Positions 53,028 through 61,574 of a DNA stretch of 64,000 nucleotides are shown one piece after another. The notes under the pieces are model-generated. The model did no database searches. It was not told the origin of the DNA and saw only the letters and a list, made by a program, of their open reading frames with translations. Every line of letters begins with the position of its first letter. Positions within the stretch are counted from its first letter, which is position 1. The DNA is from Crocinitomicaceae bacterium. GTDB taxonomy: Bacteria; Bacteroidota; Bacteroidia; Flavobacteriales_D; Crocinitomicaceae. A program made the translations under genes and the position numbers. The stretch lies in assembly GCA_028689775.1 (NCBI GenBank), contig JAQVCM010000003.1, positions 62,001 through 126,000 of the forward strand, given 5' to 3'.

Positions 53028-54101
53028 ATGGTACAGGAAATTCAAGCAACAGATTATGTCATCGAAGTAGGTTCACTCGTTGATTCTTCATTCGTTAGTT
53101 TGCTAACCACAAAATATGCTACTTCCAAGAAAATTATTTTAGTGGATGAAAACACACACGATGAATGTTTGGAGTATTTATTGACTGCTTTTGACGGCTT
53201 GGAAGAAGCGGAAGTAATGTTGTTGCCCGAAGGTGAAGAAAACAAAGTCATGGAAGTTTGCTTTCAAGTTTGGGAAGCCTTTAGTGAGTATGGCGTTGGA
53301 CGTCGGGATTTAGTCATCAATTTGGGTGGTGGTGTTGTGACGGATATGGGTGGTTTCATTGCATCAATCTATAAGCGAGGTGTCGATTTTATAAATATCC
53401 CAACTTCACTGCTTGGAATGGTAGATGCTTCCGTTGGAGGGAAAACTGGAATTGACATGGGAATGTATAAGAATCAATTGGGTGTTTTTGCAAATCCACA
53501 ACGTGTTTTTGTTGACCTTGGATTTTTGAATACCTTGCCAAGTATGGAATTAGCTAATGGTTTTGCTGAAATGCTGAAACATGGTTTGATAGCCGACAAA
53601 AATCATTGGGAAAATATCAAGAACCTCAATCCAAGAGAAGATGAATGGAATTCAGATTGGATCATCGAATCCATTCAAATTAAAAATGACATTGTAATTG
53701 CAGATCCTTTTGAGAAAGACCTGCGCAAAAAGTTAAATTTCGGACATACATTTGGTCACGCTTTTGAAGGAATGTCTTTGGGATGGGAAAATCCAATTCC
53801 ACATGGACATGCTGTTGCGCTTGGAATGCTTGCTGAAGCTTTTTTATCCTTGGACAGAGACTTGCTTTCAAACGAAGATTTTGAAGAAATCAAAGCAACA
53901 ATCACCAGTCGTTTTGAGATGATGAGTTTTTCTGAAGAAGTGGTCAATCCCTTGTTCGAATTGATGCAAAACGACAAAAAGAATTTTGATCAAAAAATAA
54001 AGTGTGTTTTACTAACGGGAATTGGCAGCAGTGTACTTGATCAGGAGTTAACAGAAATGGATGTTCAGAAAGTAATTCAGTTTTTTGAAACCTTGACCTG
54101 A
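53028..54101 (+). CDS. aroB: 3-dehydroquinate synthase
   Basis: A 357-residue enzyme of the shikimate pathway that cyclises DAHP to 3-dehydroquinate using NAD and zinc. Conserved segments are LPEGEENK, the NAD-binding RRDLVINLGGGVVTDMGGFIAS region, IPTSLLGMVDASVGGKTGID, the metal ligands in ELANGFAEMLKHGLI, LNFGHTFGHAFE and the HGHAVALGM loop. The frame opens 15 codons earlier, but the extension has no family match, and the ATG at 53028 gives the usual length. The gene is alone, followed by a perfect hairpin. Confidence 0.95.
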   Translation: MVQEIQATDYVIEVGSLVDSSFVSLLTTKYATSKKIILVDENTHDECLEYLLTAFDGLEEAEVMLLPEGEENKVMEVCFQVWEAFSEYGVGRRDLVINLGGGVVTDMGGFIASIYKRGVDFINIPTSLLGMVDASVGGKTGIDMGMYKNQLGVFANPQRVFVDLGFLNTLPSMELANGFAEMLKHGLIADKNHWENIKNLNPREDEWNSDWIIESIQIKNDIVIADPFEKDLRKKLNFGHTFGHAFEGMSLGWENPIPHGHAVALGMLAEAFLSLDRDLLSNEDFEEIKATITSRFEMMSFSEEVVNPLFELMQNDKKNFDQKIKCVLLTGIGSSVLDQELTEMDVQKVIQFFETLT

Positions 54102-54142
54102 TTCAATCAATTGCTGAAATTTCACAAGACAACTTAAAATAA

Positions 54143-54173
54143 AAACGTCCACTGAAATAATCAGTGGACGTTT
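54143..54173. terminator. Perfect 13-bp hairpin after aroB
   Basis: AAACGTCCACTGA (54143-54155) pairs with TCAGTGGACGTTT (54161-54173). The T-tract is better on the minus strand (TTTTTATTTT) than on the plus strand (TTTGG). Confidence 0.65.
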
Positions 54174-54429
54174 GGAAACAATTGTTTGGAGAGTAAATGT
54201 TTTTGTGAAAATTTCACTTGTGCAAAGATCCGCTTTTTCAGGTAGTTTAGGGCGATAAACACAGAGACAAAAGCGGGACAAGCTGTAAGTGACTAACTTT
54301 CAGGTACTGATTGACGGATTTTCAGCTAGGTATTTTGCAAAGAAATAGAAATGTTAATTATTTCTTTCGTATTCCTGTTTTCGACGAATCATCTATGTAG
54401 AGATTCAACGAAGAATTGGTTTGATTTTT

Positions 54430-54478
54430 CATCATTTTGTAGCTTCACAATGCAGAGCGCATCTATTGTGAAATGATG
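54430..54478. repeat. Interrupted inverted repeat in the aroB-trxB gap
   Basis: CATCATTT (54430-54437) matches AAATGATG (54471-54478), and the nested TTCACAAT (54444-54451) matches ATTGTGAA (54465-54472). There is no T-tract. It may be an RNA structure or operator. Confidence 0.35.
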
Positions 54479-54551
54479 AATAAAAATTGCTTACTTTTTC
54501 AACTTTAAGATTCGTGTTTACGAAAGCATCTACTGATTTAAGGTGCAAAAA

Positions 54552-54580
54552 AAAGAGGAATCCGTTTGGAACTCCTCTTT
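54552..54580 (-). terminator. Terminator of trxB
   Basis: AAAGAGGA (54552-54559) pairs with TCCTCTTT (54573-54580), with an inner TCC/GGA stem; a T-run follows on the minus strand. Confidence 0.8.
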
Positions 54581-54614
54581 TTAATTCAGTGTAAAACTTT
54601 ATTTTCGATTGAAA

Positions 54615-55562
54615 TTATTCCAAAGAAGCTAAATATTTCTCAGCATCCAAAGCCGCCATACAACCTGTTCCTGCAGCAGTAATTGCTTGTCGGTACACAT
54701 TGTCAGCAGCATCACCAGCAACAAAGACACCACGAACATTCGTTAAACTAGTTCCTGGTTTTTCATATTTGATATAACCTGTTGCATCTAAATTGATGTA
54801 ATCTTTGAAAATATCTGTATTTGGGTGGTGACCAATAGCAACGAAGAAACCAGTACAAGGAACCGTAGTCATTTCGCCTGTTACGTTGTTTTTGATCAAA
54901 GCACCTGTTACACCATTTCCATCACCTAAAACTTCTTCCGTTTCAGAATTATACATGATTACGATGTTTGGCGTTTTTTGAACTCGTTCTGCCATGATTT
55001 TTGAAGCTCTAAATTCGTCACGACGAACAATCATCGTTACTTTGCTACAAAGTTTAGACAAGTAATGCGCTTCCTCGCAAGCAGAATCTCCTGCTCCAAC
55101 GATTACCGTTTCTTGTCCGCGGTAGAAGAAACCATCGCAAACTGCGCAGGCAGAAACACCACCACCCATTTCTAAATATTTTTGTTCAGAAGGCAATCCC
55201 AAGTATTTTGCAGAAGCACCCGTTGAGATAATCACCGTTTTGGCGTGAATTTCTTTTCCGTCTTCAGCCCAGCATTTGTGAACATCGCCTGAAAAATCAA
55301 CTTTCGTAATGTATCCTGAGCGAACATCCGTGTTGAAACGTTTCGCTTGTTCTTCCAATTCAAGCATCATTGCTGGACCCGTAATTCCTTGTGGGTATCC
55401 AGGGAAGTTTTCAACTTCATTGGTCGTAGTTAATTGACCACCAGGCTGCATTCCTTGGTACATTACTGGATTCATATCTGCACGAGCAGCATAAATTGCA
55501 GCAGTATATCCTGCAGGTCCAGAACCAATTATTAGACAATCTGTTTTTTCGATATCGCTCAT
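54615..55562 (-). CDS. trxB: Thioredoxin-disulfide reductase
   Basis: A 315-residue flavoenzyme that reduces thioredoxin with NADPH. The FAD-binding GSGPAGYTAAIYAAR is at 14-28, the redox pair Cys139-x2-Cys142 in SACAVCDG, the NADPH-binding GAGDSACEEA follows, and the C-terminal FAD motif is GVFVAGDA. I chose the ATG at 55562 (MSDIEKTD); the frame extends 22 codons further but a TAATTTTG promoter box lies inside that extension. Together with msrA, 2 kb away, it forms part of the cell's thiol-repair chemistry, though the genes are not cotranscribed. Confidence 0.95.
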   Translation of the reverse strand: MSDIEKTDCLIIGSGPAGYTAAIYAARADMNPVMYQGMQPGGQLTTTNEVENFPGYPQGITGPAMMLELEEQAKRFNTDVRSGYITKVDFSGDVHKCWAEDGKEIHAKTVIISTGASAKYLGLPSEQKYLEMGGGVSACAVCDGFFYRGQETVIVGAGDSACEEAHYLSKLCSKVTMIVRRDEFRASKIMAERVQKTPNIVIMYNSETEEVLGDGNGVTGALIKNNVTGEMTTVPCTGFFVAIGHHPNTDIFKDYINLDATGYIKYEKPGTSLTNVRGVFVAGDAADNVYRQAITAAGTGCMAALDAEKYLASLE

Positions 55563-55586
55563 TGTTACTTTTTTAAAATTGAGTTG

Positions 55587-55594
55587 CAAAATTA
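55587..55594 (-). promoter_or_regulatory. Predicted -7 box TAATTTTG for trxB
   Basis: Exact TAnnTTTG match on the minus strand, inside the open-frame extension of trxB, supporting the ATG at 55562. Confidence 0.5.
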
Positions 55595-55844
55595 ACAATA
55601 ATATCTTGAATTTTGACTTGAAATACATCAGATTATTGGACTGTTAACAGACAATTAACGCGATTCAAATTTCGAGTAAAAATTTCCAAGGAAGTTTAGA
55701 CTATTTCGATTGTTCAAATAAATTAAAAACACTAAAAATCAAGATAAAACGATCTATTAATTTACAGAGTTGAGAAAAACAATTGAGTTGAAGTGCTGAT
55801 TTCTATCGCATAAAAAAATAAAAAGTCTTTATTATCGGAATCAA

Positions 55845-55875
55845 TTTGAAATTCAATAAAAGAAGCGTAATTTTG
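55845..55875 (+). promoter_or_regulatory. Promoter of the DEAH helicase gene with -33 and -7 boxes
   Basis: TTTG (55845-55848) and TAATTTTG (55868-55875) are 19 bases apart, a near-consensus Bacteroidota promoter. It overlaps the first codons of the longer open frame and so decides the start at 55900. Confidence 0.65.
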
Positions 55876-55899
55876 TACCCCAATTTTGACAAAGAGAAG

Positions 55900-57411
55900 A
55901 TGATAGACACTGAACTGTATAAAGCGAAAACCTTGTATCCATTTCAAGAAATTACCGTGAAAGGTATTTTGAATGAATTCGAAGAAAATGGAGAGAATTT
56001 CAATTTGCTTTTTCAATTGCCCACTGGTGGTGGTAAAACGGTTATTTTTTCTGAAATTGCCAAAGAATACATCGCTAGATCAGGAAAAAGAGTCTTGATT
56101 TTAACGCATAGAATTGAACTTTCCGTTCAAACTTCCAAGCAATTAAGCGCAATTGGTGTTCAGAACAAGGTAATCAACAGTGAGGTTAAAAAATTGGATC
56201 CAGAAGAGGATTACAATTGCTACATCGCCATGGTAGAAACTTTGAACAACAGACTGCACGACGATGAGAATTTCATTGAAAATGTTGGTTTGGTAATTGT
56301 GGATGAGGCGCATTACAATAGTTTTAGAAAAATATTCCAGTTTTATTTAGATGCCAACATTCTAGGTGTGACGGCAACTCCTTTGAGTTCAAACAAAGCA
56401 CTTCCATTGAATGACAACTACAACAAGTTGATGGTTGGTGAATGTATCGCTTCTTTAATTGAGAAAGGTTATTTATCAGATGCTGAAACGTTTACGTACG
56501 ATGTTAATTTGCACGGATTAAAAATTGGATCCAACGGAGATTTTACAGTTAGCAGTTCGGAAATGGTTTACGGGAACTATTTCATGCAAGAAAAATTACT
56601 TTTTGCGTATGAAGAAGTAGCCGTAGGAAATAAAACACTGATTTTTAACTCCGGAATTGAAACTTCGATTCGCGTGGAGGAAACGTTTAAAAAACGGGGT
56701 TATAAAATTCGTCACTTGGACTCTACGTTTAGTGAAAAAGACCGAAAAGATGTTTTGCATTGGTTTAAAACAACGCCAGATGCAATTTTGAGTTCAGTAG
56801 GGATTTTGACAACTGGATTTGATGAACCAACCGTACAAACAATTATCTTGAATCGAGCAACGCGTTCGTTGACTTTATATCATCAAATGATTGGTCGTGG
56901 GTCTCGTAAATTGCCGAATAAAAGTACGTTTAAATTAATCGACTTAGGAAATAACGTGCGTCGTTTTGGTTTATGGCAAGATTACATCAATTGGCAAGAT
57001 GCATTTAAGTTTCCAGATCGATTCTTGGAATCCAGACTTTCTGAAGGAGACGATGTAGAGTTTGAAGTAGAATTTGAATTCAACCGAGCTGTCAGAGATC
57101 GATTGAGTACAACGATTTTAGATTCTTTTAATTTGAAAGATGTGTATTACGAACATCAAGACAACGGAATCAAAGGAAAACAAGCAGTTGATGACTCTTT
57201 AGAGAATCACTACAAAGCAATCATGGAAGTCGCAACAGATTTCTACGATGGTTTGGAATTGTTAGAGATGTTAAACGAACACATTGAATACCGCTTGAAG
57301 CAATACACCAAATGCATTGCGAAGAGTACGCCAAATTATTTCAAATTTTTGATGGAGACATACGTGCGTCAATTGCGACACAAGTTGAGAGAGAATTTAG
57401 AAGATGAATAA
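55900..57411 (+). CDS. Superfamily 2 DEAH-box helicase
   Basis: A 503-residue ATP-dependent nucleic-acid helicase of the SSL2/XPB-like branch. Motif I PTGGGKT is at 41-47, motif Ia in LILTHRIELS, motif II DEAH at 135-138, motif III-like TATP at about 158-161, and motif VI QMIGRGSRK near 350. Between motif I and II the spacing is normal; the C-terminal 130 residues are helical and of unknown role (LESRLSEGDDVEFEVEFEFN by composition). I place the start at 55900 (MIDTEL), not at the frame's first ATG, because a strong promoter overlaps the latter. The substrate is unknown. It is convergent with msrA across a shared terminator. Confidence 0.85.
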   Translation: MIDTELYKAKTLYPFQEITVKGILNEFEENGENFNLLFQLPTGGGKTVIFSEIAKEYIARSGKRVLILTHRIELSVQTSKQLSAIGVQNKVINSEVKKLDPEEDYNCYIAMVETLNNRLHDDENFIENVGLVIVDEAHYNSFRKIFQFYLDANILGVTATPLSSNKALPLNDNYNKLMVGECIASLIEKGYLSDAETFTYDVNLHGLKIGSNGDFTVSSSEMVYGNYFMQEKLLFAYEEVAVGNKTLIFNSGIETSIRVEETFKKRGYKIRHLDSTFSEKDRKDVLHWFKTTPDAILSSVGILTTGFDEPTVQTIILNRATRSLTLYHQMIGRGSRKLPNKSTFKLIDLGNNVRRFGLWQDYINWQDAFKFPDRFLESRLSEGDDVEFEVEFEFNRAVRDRLSTTILDSFNLKDVYYEHQDNGIKGKQAVDDSLENHYKAIMEVATDFYDGLELLEMLNEHIEYRLKQYTKCIAKSTPNYFKFLMETYVRQLRHKLRENLEDE

Positions 57412-57430
57412 AAGATATCAAAAAATATAA

Positions 57431-57468
57431 AAACAGAAGGGGCGAAAAAATTTTCGCCCTTTCTGTTT
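57431..57468. terminator. Bidirectional terminator between the helicase and msrA
   Basis: An 18-bp stem (57431-57448 with 57451-57468; one G-T pair) built on AAACAGAA and GGGCGAAAA, with A-run and T-run flanks. Confidence 0.85.
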
Positions 57469-57476
57469 TTTAAAGC

Positions 57477-58013
57477 TTATTTCTTTTCAATCCGAGATGC
57501 GAAAACCTTTCTAAATTTTTCAACCTTCGGACGAACTACTGCTTGGCAATATGGGTTTTGAGGATTCAATTCATAATAATTGAAATGATAGTTTTCTGCC
57601 ACATAAAATGTCGGTAATGGCAAGATTTCGGTCACAATTGGATTGTCCCAAACTTTTTCGTCTGTCAATCGTTGTTTGAATTGTTCTGTTAACTCTTTTT
57701 GAATCTCATCGTGGTAAAACACGACAGAGCGGTATTGCGTTCCAATGTCATTTCCTTGGCGATTGACTTGCGTTGGATCGTGGACAAACCAAAATACTTC
57801 TAGTAAATCTTCAAAAGAAATCAATTCATCATCATACACAACCCTTGCAACTTCTGCATGTTGTGTATTTCCTTCACAAACTTCTTTGTACGTTGGATTT
57901 TCAGTAATTCCACCGGCATATCCAGGAGAAATGGAAATAATCCCTTTCAAATCTTTAAAACAGGCTTCAATGCACCAAAAACATCCTGCGCCTAATGTTG
58001 CTTCTTGAATCAT
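57477..58013 (-). CDS. msrA: Peptide-methionine (S)-S-oxide reductase
   Basis: A 178-residue repair enzyme that reduces methionine-S-sulfoxide in proteins with thioredoxin. The catalytic motif GCFWC gives nucleophile Cys11; the substrate-pocket segment GYAGG and HAEVARVVYD, the NRQGNDIGTQYRS loop and the YHFNYYELNPQNPYCQ C-terminal segment are all typical; the last contains the likely recycling Cys. The frame can be extended eight codons to a TTG at 58037, but a TATATTTG promoter box covers it, so the ATG at 58013 is preferred. No msrB domain is fused. Confidence 0.95.
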   Translation of the reverse strand: MIQEATLGAGCFWCIEACFKDLKGIISISPGYAGGITENPTYKEVCEGNTQHAEVARVVYDDELISFEDLLEVFWFVHDPTQVNRQGNDIGTQYRSVVFYHDEIQKELTEQFKQRLTDEKVWDNPIVTEILPLPTFYVAENYHFNYYELNPQNPYCQAVVRPKVEKFRKVFASRIEKK

Positions 58014-58034
58014 AATTTCATTATTTATTGAGTT

Positions 58035-58042
58035 CAAATATA
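58035..58042 (-). promoter_or_regulatory. Predicted -7 box TATATTTG for msrA
   Basis: Exact TAnnTTTG match on the minus strand; overlaps the alternative TTG start and predicts a short leader of about 15 bases for the ATG start. Confidence 0.55.
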
Positions 58043-58176
58043 CTGATTTTAGAATGGACTAATTGATAATTTAAGTGTCATTTATATGTTAATGTTTAAG
58101 AATGAAGTTTCATTTGAGTCAAAATAAATCAAGTCTTCTTACGTCATTTTTTAGAAGATTTACTTACTTTTATTCC

Positions 58177-59559
58177 ATGGATAAGAAGACGACTGAAAAA
58201 GTACATTTTATTGCAATTGGAGGTAGTGCAATGCATAATCTTGCAATTGCTTTGAGTAGAAAAGGAATCGAAGTTACGGGTTCTGATGATGAAATATTTG
58301 AACCTTCTCGAGTGCGTTTATTGAAACAAGAAATTTTACCCGCTGAAATGGGCTGGTTTCCATCTAAAATTCACGCTGGATTAGCTGGTGTAATCGTCGG
58401 TATGCACGCGCGAATCGATAATCCTGAACTTTTGAGAGCAAAGGAACTAAATTTGCCAATTTATTCTTATCCAGAGTATTTGTACGAACAAAGTAAAAAT
58501 AAGAAACGAATCGTAATTGGCGGTAGTCATGGAAAAACGACGATTACTTCGATGTTATTACACGTCATTTCTCAGTTGGATATTAAATCTGATTACATGG
58601 TTGGTGCGCAATTGGAAGGGTATGACTGCATGGTCAAACTATCAGAAGATGCGGATTTTATGATTTTAGAAGGAGACGAATATTTAAGTTCTCCGATTGA
58701 CAGAAGACCAAAATTTCACTTATACAACCCAGATGTAGCGCTTTTGAGCGGAATTGCTTGGGATCACATCAATGTTTTCCCAACGTTTGAAAACTATGTA
58801 GAGCAATTCGATATTTTTTGTCAGAAAATCACACCAAATGGCACGTTGATCTACAACGAAGAAGATCCAGAAGTGAAAAAACTAGGTTTAAAATACGGTG
58901 ATTCTGTCAATTCAATCGCATATCGAACTCCAGAATATGACGTTATTCCTGAGGGAACACGTTTGAAATTTGAAGGAGAAAAATATCAATTGAAGATTTT
59001 TGGTGGACATAATCTTCAAAATTTAATGGGAGCAATGCATTTGGGGAAATCGATGGGAATTGATTCCAAAACCTTCTTCAAAGCAATGGAAACATTTACA
59101 GGAGCAGGAAAACGTTTGCAAAAAGTGATCGAGAAAAATGATTTTGTGATGTATAAAGACTTTGCCCATTCTCCTTCCAAATTAAAAGCAACGACCAAAG
59201 CGGTTAAAGAGCAATACAAAGAACGAAATGTACTTGCGTGCATGGAATTACACACATTTTCATCCTTGCAAAAAGAGTTTTTAGCTCATTATGAAAATGC
59301 CATGGATAGTGCTGATGAAGCCATTGTTTATTTCAGTCCGGAAGTGGTGAAGCATAAGAAGTTAGAACCGATTTCGATCCAGCAAGTGCAAGCTGGTTTT
59401 GGAGATAAAGTTCGTGTAATGACCGAAACTTCGGAAGTTATGAGCTATATTCGCAGTCAGAGTTGGGAAAAATCTGTTTTACTAATGATGAGTTCTGGAA
59501 ATTTTGACGGAATTGATTACGATGAACTTGGAGCAGAAATAACGAGTAAATTGGTTTAA
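58177..59559 (+). CDS. mpl: Mpl-like UDP-N-acetylmuramate tripeptide ligase (Mur ligase family)
   Basis: A 460-residue Mur ligase. The N-terminal Rossmann domain opens VHFIAIGGSAMHNLAIAL; the ATP loop is GGSHGKTTITS; the central domain has ILEGDEYLSSPID, SGIAWDHINVFPTFE and the C-terminal domain GKRLQKV and DFAHSPSKLKAT. Its features fit Mpl, which attaches recycled tripeptide to UDP-MurNAc in peptidoglycan recycling, better than MurC, whose gene normally lies in the dcw cluster. I start at the ATG at 58177 (MDKKTTEKVHF); the frame extends 25 codons upstream without family features. It is followed after 23 bases by a lipoprotein gene, probably cotranscribed. Confidence 0.8.
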   Translation: MDKKTTEKVHFIAIGGSAMHNLAIALSRKGIEVTGSDDEIFEPSRVRLLKQEILPAEMGWFPSKIHAGLAGVIVGMHARIDNPELLRAKELNLPIYSYPEYLYEQSKNKKRIVIGGSHGKTTITSMLLHVISQLDIKSDYMVGAQLEGYDCMVKLSEDADFMILEGDEYLSSPIDRRPKFHLYNPDVALLSGIAWDHINVFPTFENYVEQFDIFCQKITPNGTLIYNEEDPEVKKLGLKYGDSVNSIAYRTPEYDVIPEGTRLKFEGEKYQLKIFGGHNLQNLMGAMHLGKSMGIDSKTFFKAMETFTGAGKRLQKVIEKNDFVMYKDFAHSPSKLKATTKAVKEQYKERNVLACMELHTFSSLQKEFLAHYENAMDSADEAIVYFSPEVVKHKKLEPISIQQVQAGFGDKVRVMTETSEVMSYIRSQSWEKSVLLMMSSGNFDGIDYDELGAEITSKLV

Positions 59560-59582
59560 TTTCCTGAACAATCTCTAAACGA

Positions 59583-60557
59583 ATGAAGATGATGCGATAT
59601 TTCTTTTTGATTTTCGTTTCCAGCATGATGCTTTCATCTTGCTCCAGCTATAAAACTGCTAATTTTGAAATGTACTTACTGAAAAGTAATTGCAATCAAC
59701 AAGGTGTTTATCAGTATGATTCAATTGGATTACCTCAAGCAATACATCTGCTAGAATTGGATAGTTCTCTTCTTGAAAACTTTACGTTTAAAAGCCTAAA
59801 TGTTGCCAATGCAATCGGTATTTTACCGCTTTTAGAAGAATATGGTAAACAGAAAAAAATCTATCAGCAAGAAAAGACAATTCAAAATCAAGTGAATTTG
59901 ATTGAAATGACTCAATTACTTTCGCAGAAAATAAACAGTGCTTCTCTAGAAATTTCAGCGGTTTCTTCTGAAATGGATTGCGAAGAGGAGCGAACTAGTC
60001 AGATTGCGAATTTTTTAAAAAACCAAGAAAGCGACAGGGAAACGAAATTAACGGTTGGTTCCATCATTGTTGGTGCTTCTGGTGCGATTCTTTCGGGAGC
60101 CAATACGGATAGAAATATAGGAAATTTTATTGGCATTTCAACTGGTATTCTGGAGGCAGGATTTGGAGCTTTGATCTTGTTAAATACGAGAAAGATTGAA
60201 TTCAGGCATCCGAGAAATGCTTTGCGTGATGTTTGGGAAGGATATCGGGTTTCTGCAAATTTTCCAGCTTCCATCTGGTATTATTTGAATTATCACAATC
60301 CAACCAACCCTGAAGAGAAATCATTAAGATATCAAATCATTGAAAAATGGATTGATTTTGGACAGATTTCAGGATTGGAGTCCAAAAAGAAGCGAAAACT
60401 TCTGAATACTTATTTCAGAGATGGAGGAAAGTATACGTCACAACAATTGTCCAATCGAGCAGATATGTACGATCAATTGGAATCAAATATCAATTTAATG
60501 AAACAAGATTTGAATCGATTATCATTGGAAATTAATAGTTTAAATGAATTGAAGTAA
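59583..60557 (+). CDS. Lipoprotein with glycine-rich membrane hairpin, unknown function
   Basis: A 324-residue lipoprotein with lipidated Cys20 in MLSSC. Residues about 85-155 are predicted coiled coil (QKKIYQQEKTIQNQVNLIEM). Residues about 157-203 are hydrophobic and glycine-rich (LTVGSIIVGASGAILSGA, then a second helix GISTGILEAGFGALILL), forming a likely membrane hairpin. The C-terminal 120 residues are helical and end in another coiled coil (MYDQLESNINLMKQDLNRLS). No family is recognised. A lipid anchor combined with a hydrophobic hairpin is unusual. It follows the Mpl gene by 23 bases, hinting at an envelope role. Confidence 0.65.
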   Translation: MKMMRYFFLIFVSSMMLSSCSSYKTANFEMYLLKSNCNQQGVYQYDSIGLPQAIHLLELDSSLLENFTFKSLNVANAIGILPLLEEYGKQKKIYQQEKTIQNQVNLIEMTQLLSQKINSASLEISAVSSEMDCEEERTSQIANFLKNQESDRETKLTVGSIIVGASGAILSGANTDRNIGNFIGISTGILEAGFGALILLNTRKIEFRHPRNALRDVWEGYRVSANFPASIWYYLNYHNPTNPEEKSLRYQIIEKWIDFGQISGLESKKKRKLLNTYFRDGGKYTSQQLSNRADMYDQLESNINLMKQDLNRLSLEINSLNELK

Positions 60558-60619
60558 GTGGTTTATAAATGTAATTTAAACAGTTTACAATGAATTTTAA
60601 GTTTTAATAAAAATATCAA

Positions 60620-61009
60620 ATGTTTACAATCGCGCAAATTGAACAAGCACATGATCAAGTGAAATCAGGTGCAGATTTTCCGAAATACATTCAAGAACTT
60701 AAAAAATTTGGTGTTCAGTTCTTTACAACTTGGGTGAGAGATAGTCATACCGAATATTTTGGTAGAAATGGCTTCAACATTCAATCCGAATCTCAATACG
60801 AAGCATTGCCGATTTCTGAAATAACAGATCCGACACAATTTCTTATTTGTTTAAAAAATCATCAAGAAGGAAAAACAGACTATCCGACTTTTTGTCAAGA
60901 TTGTGCCCAAACAGGAATTGAGAAATGGATTGTTTTGCTCGATGCGATGACCTGTACGTATTTTGATAGAGCTGGAGAAATAATTTTAGTAACGGAAATT
61001 CCAGCTTAA
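60620..61009 (+). CDS. DUF1398 family protein
   Basis: A 129-residue soluble protein matching the DUF1398 family (YbcV-like). The segment GVQFFTTWVRDSHTEYFG near residues 30-47 and the C-terminal GIEKWIVLLDAMTCTYFDRAGE part are the family's conserved blocks. The family occurs in many bacteria; older annotation as a phage envelope protein has little support, and the function is unknown. Two cysteines lie at CQDC near 93-96 and could bind a metal. It is monocistronic by spacing: 62 bases from the lipoprotein gene and about 140 from the next start. Confidence 0.75.
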   Translation: MFTIAQIEQAHDQVKSGADFPKYIQELKKFGVQFFTTWVRDSHTEYFGRNGFNIQSESQYEALPISEITDPTQFLICLKNHQEGKTDYPTFCQDCAQTGIEKWIVLLDAMTCTYFDRAGEIILVTEIPA

Positions 61010-61125
61010 AACCACTTCCATTTTACAGTGAGTTAATCGCATGATTTCACGATAAATTTTCGCTTTATTCCAGTGTTTTGCGCTGATGATTTGCATAATT
61101 TGTGAATCAGCAAGCATCTTTTGCT

Positions 61126-61133
61126 TAACTTTG
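61126..61133 (+). promoter_or_regulatory. Predicted -7 box TAACTTTG for the small unknown protein and ABC/YihY genes
   Basis: Exact TAnnTTTG match 15 bases before the ATG at 61149, inside a longer open frame. A TTTG lies at 61099-61102. Confidence 0.5.
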
Positions 61134-61148
61134 CTGAAAATAAGAATA

Positions 61149-61574
61149 ATGAAATTAACAGCACATTTCTTCCTTTTGAATGACGATTTTTCACCAGAAT
61201 ATGCAGAAGCAAATCACGGAGGAAAAGAAACAGAAAATAATCCGCTTTACGAATGGGAAGATGAGTTTGAAGTATCTGAAAATTTACAATCCACGGAGTT
61301 GATCAGAAATGGATCTTTTACCTTGGCAGGAGATATGCCAGATGGAGCGCCATTTGCTTCGGAAGTGAGTAAAATGTTTTTATTAAAACTGAAATTAGAG
61401 AACGGAACTGAAGGATATTTTGGTGTTTCTGAGAGTATTCTAGAAAGTTATACCTTGGAAGGTGAAGAAGACCAAGTTTTAAAAGTCTACATCAGAGATT
61501 ATGAACCTTTGGCCAATCCAATGCCTGGTGTATTTATTGCGTCCAAGGAATTTCCACTTGAACTTATTTTTTAA
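61149..61574 (+). CDS. Small acidic hypothetical protein upstream of an ABC ATPase
   Basis: A 141-residue soluble, acidic protein (many Glu/Asp, few Lys) that I do not recognise. It starts MKLTAHFFLLNDDFSPEYAE and has predicted strands such as MFLLKLKLENGTEGYFGVSE and VLKVYIRDYEPL. There is no signal peptide. I chose the ATG at 61149 because a TAACTTTG box precedes it and the 21-codon extension upstream is cysteine-rich and unlike the rest. Its TAA overlaps the ATG of the ABC ATPase gene (TAATG), so the two are translationally coupled and may act together. Confidence 0.65.
   Translation: MKLTAHFFLLNDDFSPEYAEANHGGKETENNPLYEWEDEFEVSENLQSTELIRNGSFTLAGDMPDGAPFASEVSKMFLLKLKLENGTEGYFGVSESILESYTLEGEEDQVLKVYIRDYEPLANPMPGVFIASKEFPLELIF

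Larger units (their letters stand above)
54102..54614. other. 513-bp non-coding region between aroB and trxB
   Basis: No gene is supported. It contains a hairpin at 54143-54173, an interrupted inverted repeat at 54430-54478 (TTCACAAT/ATTGTGAA with flanking CATCAT/ATGATG) and the trxB terminator at 54552-54580. Base composition is like other spacers. Confidence 0.5.

Noticed and set aside
60620-61009. Phage envelope protein annotation for the DUF1398 gene
   Set aside because: The label is historical for this family; no phage gene lies nearby.
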